A model generated the notes under the pieces. It was given only the letters and a program-made list of their open reading frames with translations, was not told the DNA's origin and ran no database searches. This document shows positions 11,131-23,968 of a stretch of DNA of 64,000 nt, one piece after another. Made by a program: the position numbers and the translations under genes. How positions within the stretch are numbered: the first letter of the stretch is position 1; every line of letters starts with the position of its first letter. Location: positions 207,188,420 through 207,252,419 of the forward strand of contig OY282560.1 in NCBI GenBank assembly GCA_958295665.1, in the 5' to 3' direction. This stretch comes from Tipula vernalis. Lineage: Eukaryota > Arthropoda > Insecta > Diptera > Tipulidae.

Positions 11131-14100
11131 AAATAAACTCAATTTTTAAAAACTGATTTCAACAAACCGCACACCTCTGATGTTCAACCGGTCTTCAAAA
11201 TATACCTAGCAAATTCAATAATACCCAATTTTAAAAGCTCCTTTGCATAAATTGTATGGTGTAGTAAGTTTGACTCAGGGTATATCTAATTTATATTCTC
11301 AAACTAAGAAACTTTTCGGGAAATCAAAACTGAATTCAAACTGTTCAATGACCTAACGAAGAATCACATATTATAGCCACCCATATCAGACTATAAAGGG
11401 GCCATCAACTTATAATTTAGACAGTTACACAATTACACCACAAAAAAAAAACGTAACAAGTATTTATATTATAATCGACTAGGATAAAACTGCAGAAATA
11501 AATCACAGAAATCATTTAAAAATAGTCTAACTCGAGTTATTCTCAGTTAATTTAATCAATTACTGTAAAAAAAGCCTTCCACAAACCTTAACCTTAATAA
11601 AAATAAAAAATAAAATAAATAAAACTATTTCTAACCTATTTATTTATTTAAATAAATTTATTATCTCCTTCTAACTTAGAAAAAAAACATAAAAATTAAA
11701 TAACACCTTTTAAAGTAAAAAAAAAAAAAAAAAATAAACATACTCTTTTTTTTTTTAATTAATTTGTGTTAAAATTTAAAACAATGTCTTTTCACGAGAT
11801 TCTTTTGTTTCCTAGTGAATATGTAAAACTATAAACAATGTCATGGTATAGACGCGTTAGTGATACACCTTGGTGCTAAAATACCCATGGTTAGTGAACA
11901 TTGCATAATTATTAATATTGGACGATAAAAATAATTATTTATAATTCGCGCGATTTACACTTAAGGTGTGAGCGGAACAACGATATAATACAAATAAAAA
12001 ATAACACAAATTAAATTTATTTAAAAAAAAAAAACAAAAAAAAAATTATAAATAAATAAATTAAAATAATTAAAACATTTTTATTTTATTTTAGAGAGTT
12101 GAAGAACTTTATTTTGAATTTTTCTGTTTTTTTTTAGTTTTTCACGTTTTTTTTGTATTTATAAATTTTTTTTTTTTTTTAATTTTTATTTTAGTTTAAT
12201 GTGTGTCTACATTAACGTAAAATTATTTAATTTATTTATTTATGTTTTTTTTTAACAATTTTATTTTTAGGTTTCAAAATATATACGTATACAAATATAT
12301 ATGTATATATTTTTAATTAATGATAGCATGTATTTTTTTTTTTAATTTATGAAAATTTATAATTTAATTATAACACATTTTTTTTTTTTTTTGTTTTTTG
12401 GATGATTTGATGTATATATAGTTTATATATTTTTTGCGAAATTATGTGCTTATTTAATATATAATATAATAAATTAGTTTTTTTTAAAAACCCGAATGTA
12501 TATATAAATAAATATATACACTTTTGAAGATGTTATTTGTTTTTTTTAGAAAACTCGAAAAAATAAAATAAAAATATAGATGTTTATTTTTATAATATAA
12601 TAATATATATGTATATAGAAAAATCCGCTAAATGTGCTTAGAATTTATGTAGCTAATATATATGTAATTTATTTATTATTTAATTATAAGTAAAATTAAT
12701 TTTAATATTTATATATTTATAATATTTGTGAATATTTTGTTTTGTTTAACTTTTTTTAATTAATTAAATTTTTATATTAAAAATTACACAAAAGAAACAT
12801 TTATTAGATTTAATTTTTTTTTTTAAGCGATTAGAATTTCTTTAATTTTAATTTCATTATCATTATCATTTATATATTATATATACATGCATAATATATA
12901 TACACGTATATACATATTAATAATAATTAAAATGTAATATTCATTTTATTTAAAGTGCATTAGAATTTTATGTAAATATATGTTTATTTAAGTAATTATG
13001 AATATGTAAACGTTCAAAAATAGAAACCAAACAAAATTATCATTTTTAATTATAAATTAAATTTCAAGAAAAAATTGTAAAATAAAAATGTATGTAATTA
13101 ATTTTATAAAAGTTAGCCTTTGTAAATTCATTTTATATAATTAATTACATTGAAATCGTGTGGTTGAGAAATAAAATTTATAATTTTACATAATAATTGA
13201 TTTAATTTCTGTTTTTGTTTATTTACATATTAATTAATTATTATAGTGTTTTTAAATAGGGCCTAAATATTTGTATTTATTTAAACTGTTTGTTTGTTGT
13301 CATTATTTAGTAATTCATCTTTAAATATATTTATATTATAATTATATATAAGAGAAAAAACTGTTTTCTTAACAAAAGTGCTAATTTTTAATTGATTATA
13401 AGTTTACTTTTATTTATTAAGATGAAGAGAAGGATTTTTTTTTTTTCAAATTTTTTAATCACTTTTTGTTATTTTTAAAAATTAATTAACAATTAATATA
13501 ATTAATTAAGTAATGCACACATATAAATATGACTTTAGTTAAACTTTATTATTATTTTCATTTCTAATAATATCACCAACAAAAGTTTTTTTTATGTTTA
13601 ATTTGATTTGAGTAATGATTAGAAATTAAAAAATTTTATTTATATATAAAAAACATGTGCTTATTTAATCATATATTATTCATCAGTATAAGGATTAATC
13701 AGTTTTTTTTATTTCTCAATTCTATTTCGGAAACACAAGATTTTCACGAGACTCTAAGAAGCGGTTGTTCCATTCCAGGTATATTTCAATTTGGAGTAAA
13801 GAAAAATTTCATGTTTCCAAAATAAAAATTTAAAAAAAAAAAAAAGAAAAACAATTTAGTATAGCATTAAAATCATTTTTAATAACAATAAAAATTATTC
13901 CGTTAAATATTCTACCTAGGGTTAATGTGTTTTTTTATTAAATTTTATTTAATAAAAATAATTTTAATTGCTGTGTATTTTCTTCCTTTTTTTTTTGTTG
14001 ACACGAATCTTTTTTTTTTTGTGGTCTTTAAGAGACGCCATTTTTTGTTATATTTTTTTTTTTTTGGTGTTATAATTAAAATATATATATTTCTTTAAAT

Positions 14101-14952
14101 TCCTATTTATTTTTTGGAAGATATACAAATCCATTTTTAATATATTGAGATTTTCTTTTTGTTTAAATTTTTTATTTACTTTTTTATTAAATTAATTAAT
14201 TTTTAAAGAGATTATTTTAATTATATAATTTTTAAAAAATAAATTAATTAAGTAGCTATATATCTATATAATTAATAAAAAAGAAAACAAAAATAGAATA
14301 AATTAAATAATATACAAAAAAATTGAGTACAGAAGAATGTTAAAAATACGTATTATTAATAATTATAATGAAAATTGAATTAAGTATAAATGGCACAGTA
14401 ATAGAAATATATATTAATTAAATATACATAATTAAAAAAACATAATAAATAATATTTATATAAGTTTTGAACACAAATAACAATGGAAATATTAAATTTC
14501 CGAGATTTTTTTTTTTAAATTTTTTTTTTTATAGATTTTTATATTTTTTATAATTAATTAAATTCATTTAATTTAATTTTTAATTTAATGAAAAATTATT
14601 GCTTCTGTACACAATTTTTTTCTACACAAAAAAAAACAAAATATTGGAAAAACTTGTTTTTATTTTCACATAATTTTATATATTTTCTTAATTTAATAAA
14701 TTAAATAAATTACAAAGAAAACCAAAACGGAAACGAAAACTCGAGCGAGATAGTGTTGAAAAACTAGGGGTAGTGGCCATTTTTTATTTTTTTATTTATA
14801 CGGAAAATACGAAAGAGAAGGGATTATTTTTTATAAATTTTTAATTTTTAACGCTAAATGTTTGTTTTTTTTTTTAAATTTTTATATTTTAATTTTTAAT
14901 ATTTATTTAAATTTTAAATTAATATTTAATTTTATATTTAATTTTATAATTT
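11131..14952 (-). other. Very AT-rich flank / probable 3'UTR of the calcineurin-B gene
   Basis: About 3.8 kb of extreme AT content with many A and T homopolymers and ATATAT tracts. No ORF or transposon is recognisable. It lies directly downstream of the calcineurin-B stop codon on the minus strand, so the part nearest 14952 should be 3'UTR. The polyadenylation site cannot be chosen because AATAAA-like words are everywhere. Short less AT-rich islands occur at 11780-11980 and 13735-13800. Confidence 0.4.
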
Positions 14953-15123
14953 TTAAACATCTACAACCATCTTTTTATGTATATCTGTATTTCCGACGAC
15001 AGCACAAAATTCTTCAAATGAAATTTTGCCATCCTCATCTTTATCAGCAAATACAATTGTTTTATCGACAATTTGTTGTAATTGAGTGTCTTTTAAATTA
15101 TTACCGACCATCATCTTGAGAAC
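14953..15123 (-). CDS. CanB2: Calcineurin regulatory subunit B, last coding exon
   Basis: Encodes the final 56 residues of the Ca2+-binding regulatory subunit of the protein phosphatase calcineurin (PP2B), which activates the catalytic A subunit. It begins [16 protein letters not shown] and ends [10 protein letters not shown], which matches the strongly conserved C-terminus of this family. A complete fourth EF-hand loop, [12 protein letters not shown], is present at residues 27-38, with all Ca2+-coordinating positions occupied. The exon is preceded on the minus strand by a pyrimidine tract and CAG acceptor (15124-15126), and begins in phase 0. The stop codon is 14953-14955. Insects have two paralogues (CanB and CanB2); the symbol is a best guess. 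Earlier exons were not found in the window. Confidence 0.93.
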   Translation of the reverse strand, partial: VLKMMVGNNLKDTQLQQIVDKTIVFADKDEDGKISFEEFCAVVGNTDIHKKMVVDV

Positions 15124-15126
15124 CTG
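15124..15126 (-). promoter_or_regulatory. 3' splice acceptor of the calcineurin-B last exon
   Basis: Minus strand reads a T-rich tract, then CTCACGCAG, immediately before GTTCTCAAG. This is a textbook acceptor and fixes the exon boundary. Confidence 0.85.
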
Positions 15127-17630
15127 CGTGAGAAAAAAAAAATAAAAAAAAAATAATAAACTAGTAAATATTATTTGTATTTTAAAATAATTAAGTAATC
15201 CAAACAACTAAATACAATTAAAATCCTTCAAAGGAAAGAAATCAACAGTTCCCTCTTATATATTATAAATATGTCTATCTATGACATATACTTAAGCTGT
15301 TTTGTGTACACGACAAAAAAAATTAATATGAATTATGGACATTTTCATGTGGCATTCAGAATGCAACCATAACTAATTATATTTTATGCTGCAGACATAA
15401 GTCTAGACTGGTTGGGATTTTTTTTAAACCTAATTTTGTACAGCGAAAATATATAACTACAAGAGAGAGAAAATTCGAAAATTTAATTTTCCATTTTTTC
15501 AATTTAATCACCATTTCTAGATCGTAAGTTTCATCAACGTTTGCATGAAAACAACAAATAGTTACCATGTGTATTACGTTTGAAATATTTACGCTTCGCA
15601 CATCCACACCCAACCCAATGTCATACACGTTTACTATTTTCTCTATGAAGATAATATTATTATGGAATGCAATCAATAAATATCTGAGTAAATACATATA
15701 GGGTAGAGTAATTACCAACCACATTTTCATTCTACAAATTTCCTTTCTCCGTTTAAATCCGCACCCAGTTTTTGTTTTTTCTCTAAAATACCATATCATG
15801 AAGTAACCCAAAAACAACCTCGCCCCTCAACCGAACCGAACTTAATAAAAAAAAACCTTAGAAAAAATTTCTATTTTAATCGAATAAAAAGAAAATATGG
15901 AAAATTTATCGATTTCCCCAAAAAATATAAAAAATGAGAATCAACTTTAATTTTCATTAATTTAATAAAAAAATGAAAATAAAGCTGATTTCTAGTTTTT
16001 CTGTTACATTTTTCATTTAAACAAAAATAAAAAAAAAAAGATTACTAGTGGTTATGCCGGAAAATCAGAAAATGAACAATCAAAGTTTTGGCTTGTTTTT
16101 CAACTTATATACCTTACTAGGTAATTGTTTGTAACAGCCTGGAAATGAAGAAAAATTTGGCATTCATGAAATGAGATAAGAAACTAGATGAATGAAAAGT
16201 AGTGTGTCCTAGGTTGAAAATGTTAAAATAAAAAAAAAAATCATCTCGTTTACACTCCCACGAAACATAATTTGCCATTCATCATGTTAACAATCCTGAT
16301 CACATAACAACGCCATAAACAAACAACTTGGAAACAAATAACAAACAAGAGAGTGGTACATTTATTGCTATGTTCATATCACAAGCAAAAAAATGAAAAA
16401 AATAATAAAAAGAAAATTTGGCAAATCTTGACTAATATAAAGTGTAAATACATCTTACTCAAATACGAGTAGACCAAAACGCACGCTGAAAGAAAACACC
16501 AAAAAAAAGCAAACAAAAATGCAGAGTAGAAAAGAAAACAAAACAAAATCACCTTCAGCTTATATTATATATTGTATGTACAGGTATGTGTTTGTATGTA
16601 CCTTCAAAAAAATAGCTCATGAACAGAAAACGGAAAGAAAAACAGAGAAAATTTTTTACTTTGATCTTTTTTGTGATACAAAGAAGAATATATTTCCATC
16701 AACCATTTTCCCCAAGAAGTATAATAAAATAATAAATCCAAAAAAGAAAAAGCTGAAAACTGAAACGAAAAATCTTACCGTAACATTCTTCGCTCACATA
16801 AAACGAATTGCGACTGTATTTATTATGGAGTACTTTTTTGTTTTGATATACTTTATGACGAGTTTTTCGCTGATTTTCTTTTATTTTCCATAATTTTTTT
16901 TTCTTTTTGGGTGAATAATTAAAATGTTATGTTCAGATATTGTATGGCTTCTAGGGGATTTTACTTAATCATAATAAGGTTACTGATTTTGAATTATTGT
17001 ATAGTTAAACTACATGTACTAGATTTATATAATATGGGATATAGTGGTAACCATTTTAAATTGTTTTAATATAAGTTTATCTTCAAAATTAACAAGGATT
17101 AGCTTTAATGAAAGTTTTAAGGAAATAATCTTTATATAGTCGTATGTACTAACTATAATTACATTGTATCAAAAAAACTGTGCGTACAGTATTCGATTGA
17201 GAAACAAAAACACGACCTTTAAACGTAGAAGCTCATATGTCATTGCCTTAAATTATGAGGGAACAGCTTACTTTATCAAACCGGAGTAGATTTTGAACAT
17301 TTAAATCAATCTGCACCAAGAACTGATTGCATCAAGTTACAGTCTTCGACAAAAATCATCGCACGGTACGAAAAAAAAACGATTTACTCTATATTAAACT
17401 GGTTAGTATCTGAAAGAACGCTTGCTCTCAATTAATGAAAGGTAAAATACAAAGCCTATTTTTTATTCACAACGAACAGGGTAGTGTAAAAAGTGTCAGT
17501 GAAAACGATTAAAGCGGACAAGGGAAAATAATGAACCGAACTGCACTGTGCGAATAAAAAATAGACCAACAGTCGCAATAAATGGAAACATTTTATTTTG
17601 TTTTTGTTGTTACAACAGAAACAAAATTTT
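15127..17630. other. Probable intron, no recognised element
   Basis: AT-rich, A-run-rich DNA upstream (minus strand) of the calcineurin-B exon. The open frames at 15377-15817 and 16519-16893 are low-complexity and resemble nothing I know. No earlier calcineurin-B exon is visible. Confidence 0.4.
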
Positions 17631-17636
17631 TTTCAT

Positions 17637-17804
17637 CGTCTGATTACGATCGGTGATAACGATGAACCCAACTACGACCCACCTTTCATGTCAGCACTAT
17701 AGGTTGGCATGAAGCAATTCAAGGTGCAGGTGGTTTATACAAAACGGATCTATAACCGTACGTCCTCCATTTGGCTAATACTGCGTAAAGTAGGACGGTA
17801 AAAG
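17637..17804 (+). mobile_element. Truncated copy of the tRNA-derived SINE
   Basis: Shares CTGATTACGATCGGTGAT, CACCTTTCATGTCAGCACTA, GGTTGGCATGAAGCA, GTGCAGGTGGTTT and GTAAAGTAGGACGGTAAAA, in order, with the full SINE at 32801-33144. The tRNA-like head is missing, and about 35 bp between GATGAAC and GACCCACC is absent. Confidence 0.85.
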
Positions 17805-18719
17805 TAAACTGCGAAAGAGTTGGGAGTGCCTTGAGCCCCAGAACAGATTGCATACATTAAAACAAAAATACAAAAAAATCGTGTTCGCAAGAAATTTAAC
17901 AATAACCCACTATAACGGTGGCACAAATTAGGATTGTTTTATTATGCAAAACTTCATTTATGTTAAATTTTGACCGTTTTAACACCGTTTATGTCCTAGT
18001 AACGGCCACTCGACCGTTATTGAGAGATAAATAACAAAACGCGCAGCAAGCCGCGTAAAACGAATGTTGCCCCATTAAAGCCCGTTCAGCCATTATTGAG
18101 ATAAAAATAAAAATATGAAAAAAACGAAAAAAAAAAAAATCAGTTGTTCCTTTGTCCTCCTTACAGTGGCGGCCATTTCCACAAATAAAATAAATCAAAA
18201 GTTCAGTATGTTGGTACAGAAGTCTTAACATTGAAAATGATTTCCTTTGTTGCATCTGTGGCGGTTCATTCATTCCATTATTCATTCTCCACCATACATA
18301 TAAAATGGCTCGAACAAAATATATTTTCGCAAAACAAAAAAATTCAGGTTCAAATTAATTTTGAATTCATAAATTTATCTCGCATCAGTACGTGTTTTAC
18401 AAATAAAATATTGTTACGGTGACACCTAGGATATAATAGAATAAGTTTAATTAATAGCGTAAAGTTTTGCTTGATTGATTTAGTGTGTACGACCAAGCCT
18501 AAGGCAAGTTTCTCGGATATGCCGAGTCCATCGTACACTCTTTTACACAAAACAAAACCGAGGGAAAGGTAAGTTAGTAACAAAGAATCAACCCGGTTCC
18601 AGACACCTAAGTAGTTGATAATTAGTAAATTTGTTAGTAATATATTTTTAGTAAATTATTTTCACAAGATATGCACAATTAATAAAGTATAAATTTAAAT
18701 CTCGGATAAATTAACCTAA

Positions 18720-20290
18720 ATAGGTTATATAATAAGAATTAGACCAGCTACCCCACCCTTCTCGCTATCTTCTCACCTAGTGCCAGCATAAAATTTAATT
18801 TCAAAATATGAATTTAAATACTAAATCCCTTTTTTTTATAATATAGTATTTTAAACTAAAAATTCCTACTGCTTCCAATTCCCACAATTTCCCACACCCA
18901 CTGCCAAATAATCTAAAATTAAATAGTAACAGCTTTAATTTATCCTTACTTCCTTACTAAATTAAATTAAATAATTTGGATATAAATCAACATTAGTATA
19001 TCATTATTTCTACCATATTACGACAAATTAATTAGCTAAATCCACTACTACCATCAAACTCAAAATTAAATAATTAAATAATTAGTTGCTCATTAATCCA
19101 TCCTGCTAAAATAACACTTCAAATTAGTTTAAAATAATCTGGAACATATAAGTACTATTATCTTAAAGTTGCCATACTAAATTAAATTAAATATATAATT
19201 CAAGTATAAAATATATAATAAATAATAACTAAAGGAAAACTAAAAAGCCGCCATCGACTTCACCATTCTGAAACTTAAAATCCAATATTAAATATTTAAA
19301 ATAATTTATACTAAAAAAGAACTAATCAAACCGCGATCGGTTTCTCATCTGAAAATTCCAATTTATCCAATCCATTTCGTATTATCAATTTAATTTTAAA
19401 TTAAGTCCCAACACAAGAATTTAATAAAATTAAATAAATTCGAAAATTTGAATTTAAAATCTCCTAAAACTAAACCATATAATTTTAATTTTAAAAATTA
19501 TAGGTTAATTATTTAATTCCAAAAATACAACAGTTTAAACTAATCACTAAAATCTGTTAGTAATAAATATAGTAAAATAAGTTAGCACAGGCCAACACAA
19601 TTTCTAACTACAAGTTCAATTTCTGCTCCTCAGTGCCTCTTGAGGCCAGTTCCAACTACACAATTTGGATTATAAATTAAAATTCTAGAATCTAGTTTCT
19701 GAAATAAATTATAAATTAGTATTTATGTAGTATAATTAGTTTAAATATATGAACCATATATTACCTCTAACCCTTTACAACTAAACAAGCAATTTTTAAA
19801 TTAAAATTAAAAATCTAAATTTAATAACTTAAACCAACCTCAAACTGCCAAATTTCTGAAAAAATATGAGAATAGAATTATAACTAAAATCCTGAAATAA
19901 ATTATATATTTTTAATTAACCAATATAATGTAATTAGAATTAATACATATAACTACATAATACGTATAACCGTTCCAGCTAAGCAAACCCATCACATTAA
20001 AATTAAAATTTAAATCTATAACGGGAAACCGCCATACTTCTTTTAACTGCTAAAATATTTAAGTTAAATTAGAATTAAACTTAATATCTGAAACAACTAT
20101 AAATTAGTATTTAAATGACCCAATTGGATTCAAAATATGTATATCTAAACAAAGACAACGCCAACCAAAACTTAAGGCTTTATATTTAAAGAAATATAAC
20201 TAGCGAAATGAATTTTACAACATTAAAATGTTTTGAAGCCATCTCACATCATACAAAACCACTTTAAGAAATCTTCAATCTTTAAACAAT
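18720..20290. repeat. Degenerate internal repeats of the 3.1-kb element
   Basis: Successive blocks combine AAATTAAAATT, CTGAAA(T/C)AAATTATAAATTAGTATTTA and CCATATA-like words (around 19690, 19895 and 20090), with spacing of roughly 200 bp and weak conservation. Similar blocks recur at 56460-56560 in the second copy. This suggests an old, decayed tandem array. Confidence 0.4.
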
Positions 20291-20653
20291 AAAAAAAATC
20301 AACAATAATTTCCTTCATCCCAATCTTCAGCTTTTCAACTTCCACACAGAGAAACCACACACACCAAGATAGGATAAATAAGTACCAGCCATGCACATAC
20401 TACATATACATAAACATAAAGCTCTATTTGTACCTTTACATTTTTTATAATTCGTCTATTATATATATTTTTACTCTATTTACATACAACACAACAACAT
20501 TCCTCCTCAGGTTCATTACCACAATTATACACCAAACCAACGCAAGAAAACAAGAAAAAACAAGAAAAAATCCCTAAACATGCCGCACCATATCCACACA
20601 ACACAAACAAAAACCTACTCAAAACAGATTTCGCATTTAATATGTATACAATT

Positions 20654-20911
20654 GAGAAGTGTCTGATCAAAAGTAGCTATTTACATCTTACTTTTTGCTA
20701 CTTACTTTTGATCACTTTTTTGTAGTAAATAGCTTGTTTTGACCAAAATCAAGAATTTTAGGAATATTTTTCATAGAGAAATTGGCAATTTTTGGTCCAT
20801 GCTGGAAATAACCACTTTTAGTCTATTTCACTTAAAAAATTATGCCCTGATAGAAAAAAAAAAATATCATTTTGGAAAATGTAAATAGCGACTTTTGATC
20901 AAACACTCCTC
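20654..20911. mobile_element. 258-bp MITE with 4-bp AATT flanks
   Basis: Terminal inverted repeats of about 33 bp. The left begins GAGAAGTGTCTGATCAAAAG and the right, reverse-complemented, begins GAGGAGTGTTTGATCAAAAG; both continue T-G/A-CTATTTACA. It is flanked by AATT on both sides (20650-20653, 20912-20915). It has no coding capacity and lies inside the 3.1-kb element. Confidence 0.75.
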
Positions 20912-20915
20912 AATT

Positions 20916-21072
20916 CCGGCTGTTCACACGCAGTTAACACTGCAACACATCATTTCCTCGTTTCTTACCTCTTTGCCTATAAACTACTTTCCCCCTCACG
21001 TTAGTTTATAGGCAAAGAGGTAAGAAACGAGGAAATGATGTGTTGCAGTGTTAACTGCGTATGAACAGCCGG
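20916..21072. repeat. 71-bp near-perfect inverted repeat (hairpin)
   Basis: Left arm 20916-20986 and right arm 21002-21072 are reverse complements with one mismatch in 71 bp, separated by a 15-bp loop. The arms begin CCGGCTGTTCA. It directly abuts the right target repeat of the MITE at 20654-20911. A transcript would fold into a long duplex; a fold-back assembly artefact is an alternative. Confidence 0.9.
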
Positions 21073-21685
21073 ATTTGTATACAAAAAAACCAACGTCGGC
21101 TCTAATTATGCACCACCCTTACCATAGCAAATTATATAATAAAAATAAAAAGAAACAATAAATTTTTACACAAACTATATATGTGTTATGAAAATACCTC
21201 AAACGATAACAGGATAGTACCGTTACGATTTTTTCGAACACGTCTTTTTTTGTTGATCCTAAAATGCTCGCTACACACCTTTATTTCACTAAAAAACAAT
21301 CAATTATTAATAACACTACATCACAGCACATAAACACTGTAAACGAAATTGAATTAATTCACATTACACTATTTCACTTTAAACAATGAAGAATATAATT
21401 TTATTAATTAAATATTAATACACACACACTGAACTTAGTTTTCACTGAATTTACAATTTTACAAATTTCACTGAATTTACTGAATACAAACACATTTAAA
21501 ATAAATTAAAATTAAATTAAATTTACGAAGAAGACCACAAAAAAAACACGTCTATCCTCTTCAAGCAACAACCGCACCAATTAATAGCGTAAAGTTTTAC
21601 TGTACTAGCATGGAAAACTGTTCTAAATGTTTCAAGACTATTCTTACTGGAAAAGTCATGAAATCTCTAGAAGATTTGGTTTGAG

Positions 21686-21694
21686 TATATAAAA
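21686..21694 (+). promoter_or_regulatory. TATA box in the solo LTR
   Basis: TATATAAAA in the context GAGTATATAAAAAGCG, about 300 bp before the LTR end, with AATAAA words downstream at about 21864 and 21896. The order promoter, then poly(A) signal, then the LTR end fits a plus-strand LTR. Confidence 0.45.
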
Positions 21695-21991
21695 AGCGAA
21701 CAAGATCGAATTAGAATCATTAGTATTTGGTAAGCAATAGTGAAAAGATTAAAAAGGAATTAAAAAGTGATTTAAAAAGTGTTTTAATGCGATATAGGTA
21801 GAAATTATAAGTGAAAAGTAAAATGGTGCAAAAATTATAATAAGTCATTTTGTAAATTTTTGTTAATAAAGTATGTTGTATTAATTTTTGTGCTCAATAA
21901 ATAAATTTGTTGTGATAAAGTTGAAGTGATTTGTTTTATTCACAATCCAGTGATTCGAACCGTGATTGACAAGGCAAAAACGTAACAATAT

Positions 21992-23100
21992 ATTATTAAC
22001 AAAGCCATCTCACAACCATTTGCGCTATTCAATTGACTGAAGAGCAAACGTTTTGTCATCAACCGTCACTCTCGAACAAGGCTACCAACAATACAAAATA
22101 AAATAAATTTAATTTTTTGCCGTGTCAATATTTTTATTTGACAGTCACATATTCATCCTTTTGTTTTTTTACAGTTAAAAAACTCCTCGCTAGTTCGCCA
22201 CACGCCACCATCTTATGAATTTTGTGGGTATATAAAAAAATCAAAAATTATCCAAAAATATATTTAGGTATCCAAAATCGCCAAACCATGATACGAAGCA
22301 GATTGTGTTACAGTCACTATTTATCAATTACAGACCTTACCAAATTTAGAAAGAAAACAAATTTATTCGGTTTTCAAGATTTACGCGTTTTCGAAAAAGA
22401 AAACAAATCGTACAAAAAAACTAAAACAATCGGCCCATCACGGCTTTACCAATTGGCAACAAGAGGCAGTCGGGTTGTGATTATAACTATATGTAAATTA
22501 ATAAGCTTGTAAATAAATAAAAATGTTATAGCGTTATATGAATTCACCGTGGTAGTTAAAATATTTTTTGGCGGAACAAATTCGTATAAAATTAATCAAA
22601 TACCAAACACCGAGTATATATAGGTATATGCTATCATTACGAACGTCCAATACAATATGTAAGACGAATGAAGTATTTTTCTATAATACAAAACAGTGAA
22701 GACGCAAATGGGCCTAGTCTGTAACTACCATGGAATACGAGTATATTAAATTATAAGGAATTAACAGTTTGTTTCTTAAATTTTTTTTATGCATAAATTT
22801 TACGCTAGAAAAACGGAGAGAGGCCAAGAAAGACAGAGTAAGCTGTATACAAAATATGTATGAATAAAATTATATTAAGGGAACCGAAAAGAAGAAATTT
22901 TGAAATTGCGATTTTTTGACTCGATTTTTTCCGAGTTACCTCACCATAAACATTTTCAATGTAAATATAGCTCATTGAGCCATTATTTTTATAATGGTGT
23001 CCACTTAAGATACAGTCTGTTACAGTTGATTAAATCCAATGAAAAGAATGTAGGAAATACCCTTGTATGATTTAATTTTAACCCCCGTGTTATTTGGGTT
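21992..23100. other. Non-coding interval
   Basis: Nothing recognised. The 96-codon frame at 22222-22512 is Lys-rich and unlike any protein I know. Some A/T-rich microsatellite-like words occur. Confidence 0.35.
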
Positions 23101-23111
23101 TTTACTAAAAT

Positions 23112-23968
23112 TTAAAGAACATTATTGATGGATTCAATAAGCGACTCCTTATCATTATACTGCTTATCCCCTTCATAAATCTTGCGAGAAAGCCGTCCCC
23201 AAACGTTTTCCATAATATTTAAATCAGGAGAGTACGAGGGCCATTTAAGTAAATCAACGTTTTTCTTGTAAATCCAGCATTTTACAATCCTTGCCGTATT
23301 TATAGGAGCGTTATCTTGCTGATAAGTCCATTTCAGTGGTCCGAACAGCTGTTGGAACTTTGGAATTGCTGAATCCAAAATAGACAGATACGACTTAGCT
23401 GTCATTTTGTGATTTTGGAAAGCTAACTCAATCCCACAGTAGTATGAAATACCTCGCCAGACCATAATCCCTCCTTCCCTGGTATGATGTATATTGAGAA
23501 CTAGCTCTTCTTTGCGTAGGTCATGGAAATAATAGTTATAACCATCGGGCCCGTCTAAATTGAATTTTTCCTCACCGAAAACACGACTTTCGAGCTTCGT
23601 TTAATGGTGGCTTTTTCTTAATTTTCATTCGTTTAAGATGTTTAGCTTTCTGTATGGCGCGACAAACGGTTTGTACACAGACATTAACACCAGCTTTCTC
23701 CTTGATTCTGCGAGCAGATAGAGGAGAATTGGAGGCAATACGAATTATTTTACGCTTATCTACCGGTTTTAATTTCGAAACAGAACAGTCTTTCATATTT
23801 TTTTCCATAGTTTTCAGGATTTCTTTAATAATTTAGTACAACAGTGTGATTTCGGCCTAGTTTTTCGGCTATGAATCGGCTCGAATGTCTTTGATCGTGG
23901 TAAGCATCAATTTTTCCTTTTTCAACATCGTTTAGGCTTTTATTTTTTCCTAATAGTGATGAAATCAT
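23112..23968 (-). pseudogene. Tc1-like DD34E transposase relic
   Basis: Starts at the Met codon 23966-23968 (MISSLLGKNKSLNDVEKGKI, N-terminal helix-turn-helix) and breaks after about 47 codons. It continues in another frame (23572-23808: second HTH, ISPLSARRIKEKAG-like region). After a deletion of roughly 25 codons it resumes as VFGEEKFNLDGPDGYNYYFH with the first catalytic Asp, then YQQDNAPI (second Asp) and SPDLNIMENVWGRL (Glu), which defines DD34E. It ends at 23112. Frameshifts and the deletion make it inactive. Poor terminal repeats may survive (ATTAAATCCA at about 23032 and its complement at about 24052). Confidence 0.9.

Larger units (their letters stand above)
18469..21578 (-). mobile_element. 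Non-coding 3.1-kb retroposed element with 20-bp target duplication
   Basis: Bounded by the 20-bp direct repeat AATTAATAGCGTAAAGTTTT (18449-18468 and 21579-21598). The left end is GCTTGATTGATT, which on the minus strand is an (AATC)n-like 3' tail, as for LINE-mobilised elements. No ORF of note occurs on either strand. About 130 bp next to the tail (18488-18640: CCAAGCCT, TACACTCTTTTACACA, ACAAAACCGAGGG, CCCGGTTCCAGACACC) match the element at 55840-58302. Most of the interior is AT-rich, with degenerate repeated blocks such as AATAAATTATAAATTAGTAT (about 19690-20120). It also contains a MITE (20654-20911) and a hairpin (20916-21072). Confidence 0.65.
18412..21987 (+). mobile_element. Solo LTR split by a 3.1-kb insertion
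   Basis: The ends are TGTTACG (18412) and CGTAACA (21987), flanked by the 4-bp direct repeat ATAT (18408-18411, 21988-21991), as for an LTR element. Subtracting the insertion 18469-21578 and one copy of its 20-bp target repeat leaves about 446 bp (18412-18468 plus 21599-21987). No internal retroelement genes accompany it, so it is read as a solo LTR. A TATA box and AATAAA signals lie in the right part. Confidence 0.65.

Noticed and set aside
15377..15817. 146-codon minus-strand frame near the calcineurin exon
   Set aside because: Low-complexity, no known motif, no splice logic linking it to the exon; judged chance in AT-rich intron.
16519..16893. 124-codon Lys/Phe-rich frame
   Set aside because: Composition follows the A/T-rich DNA; no domain seen.
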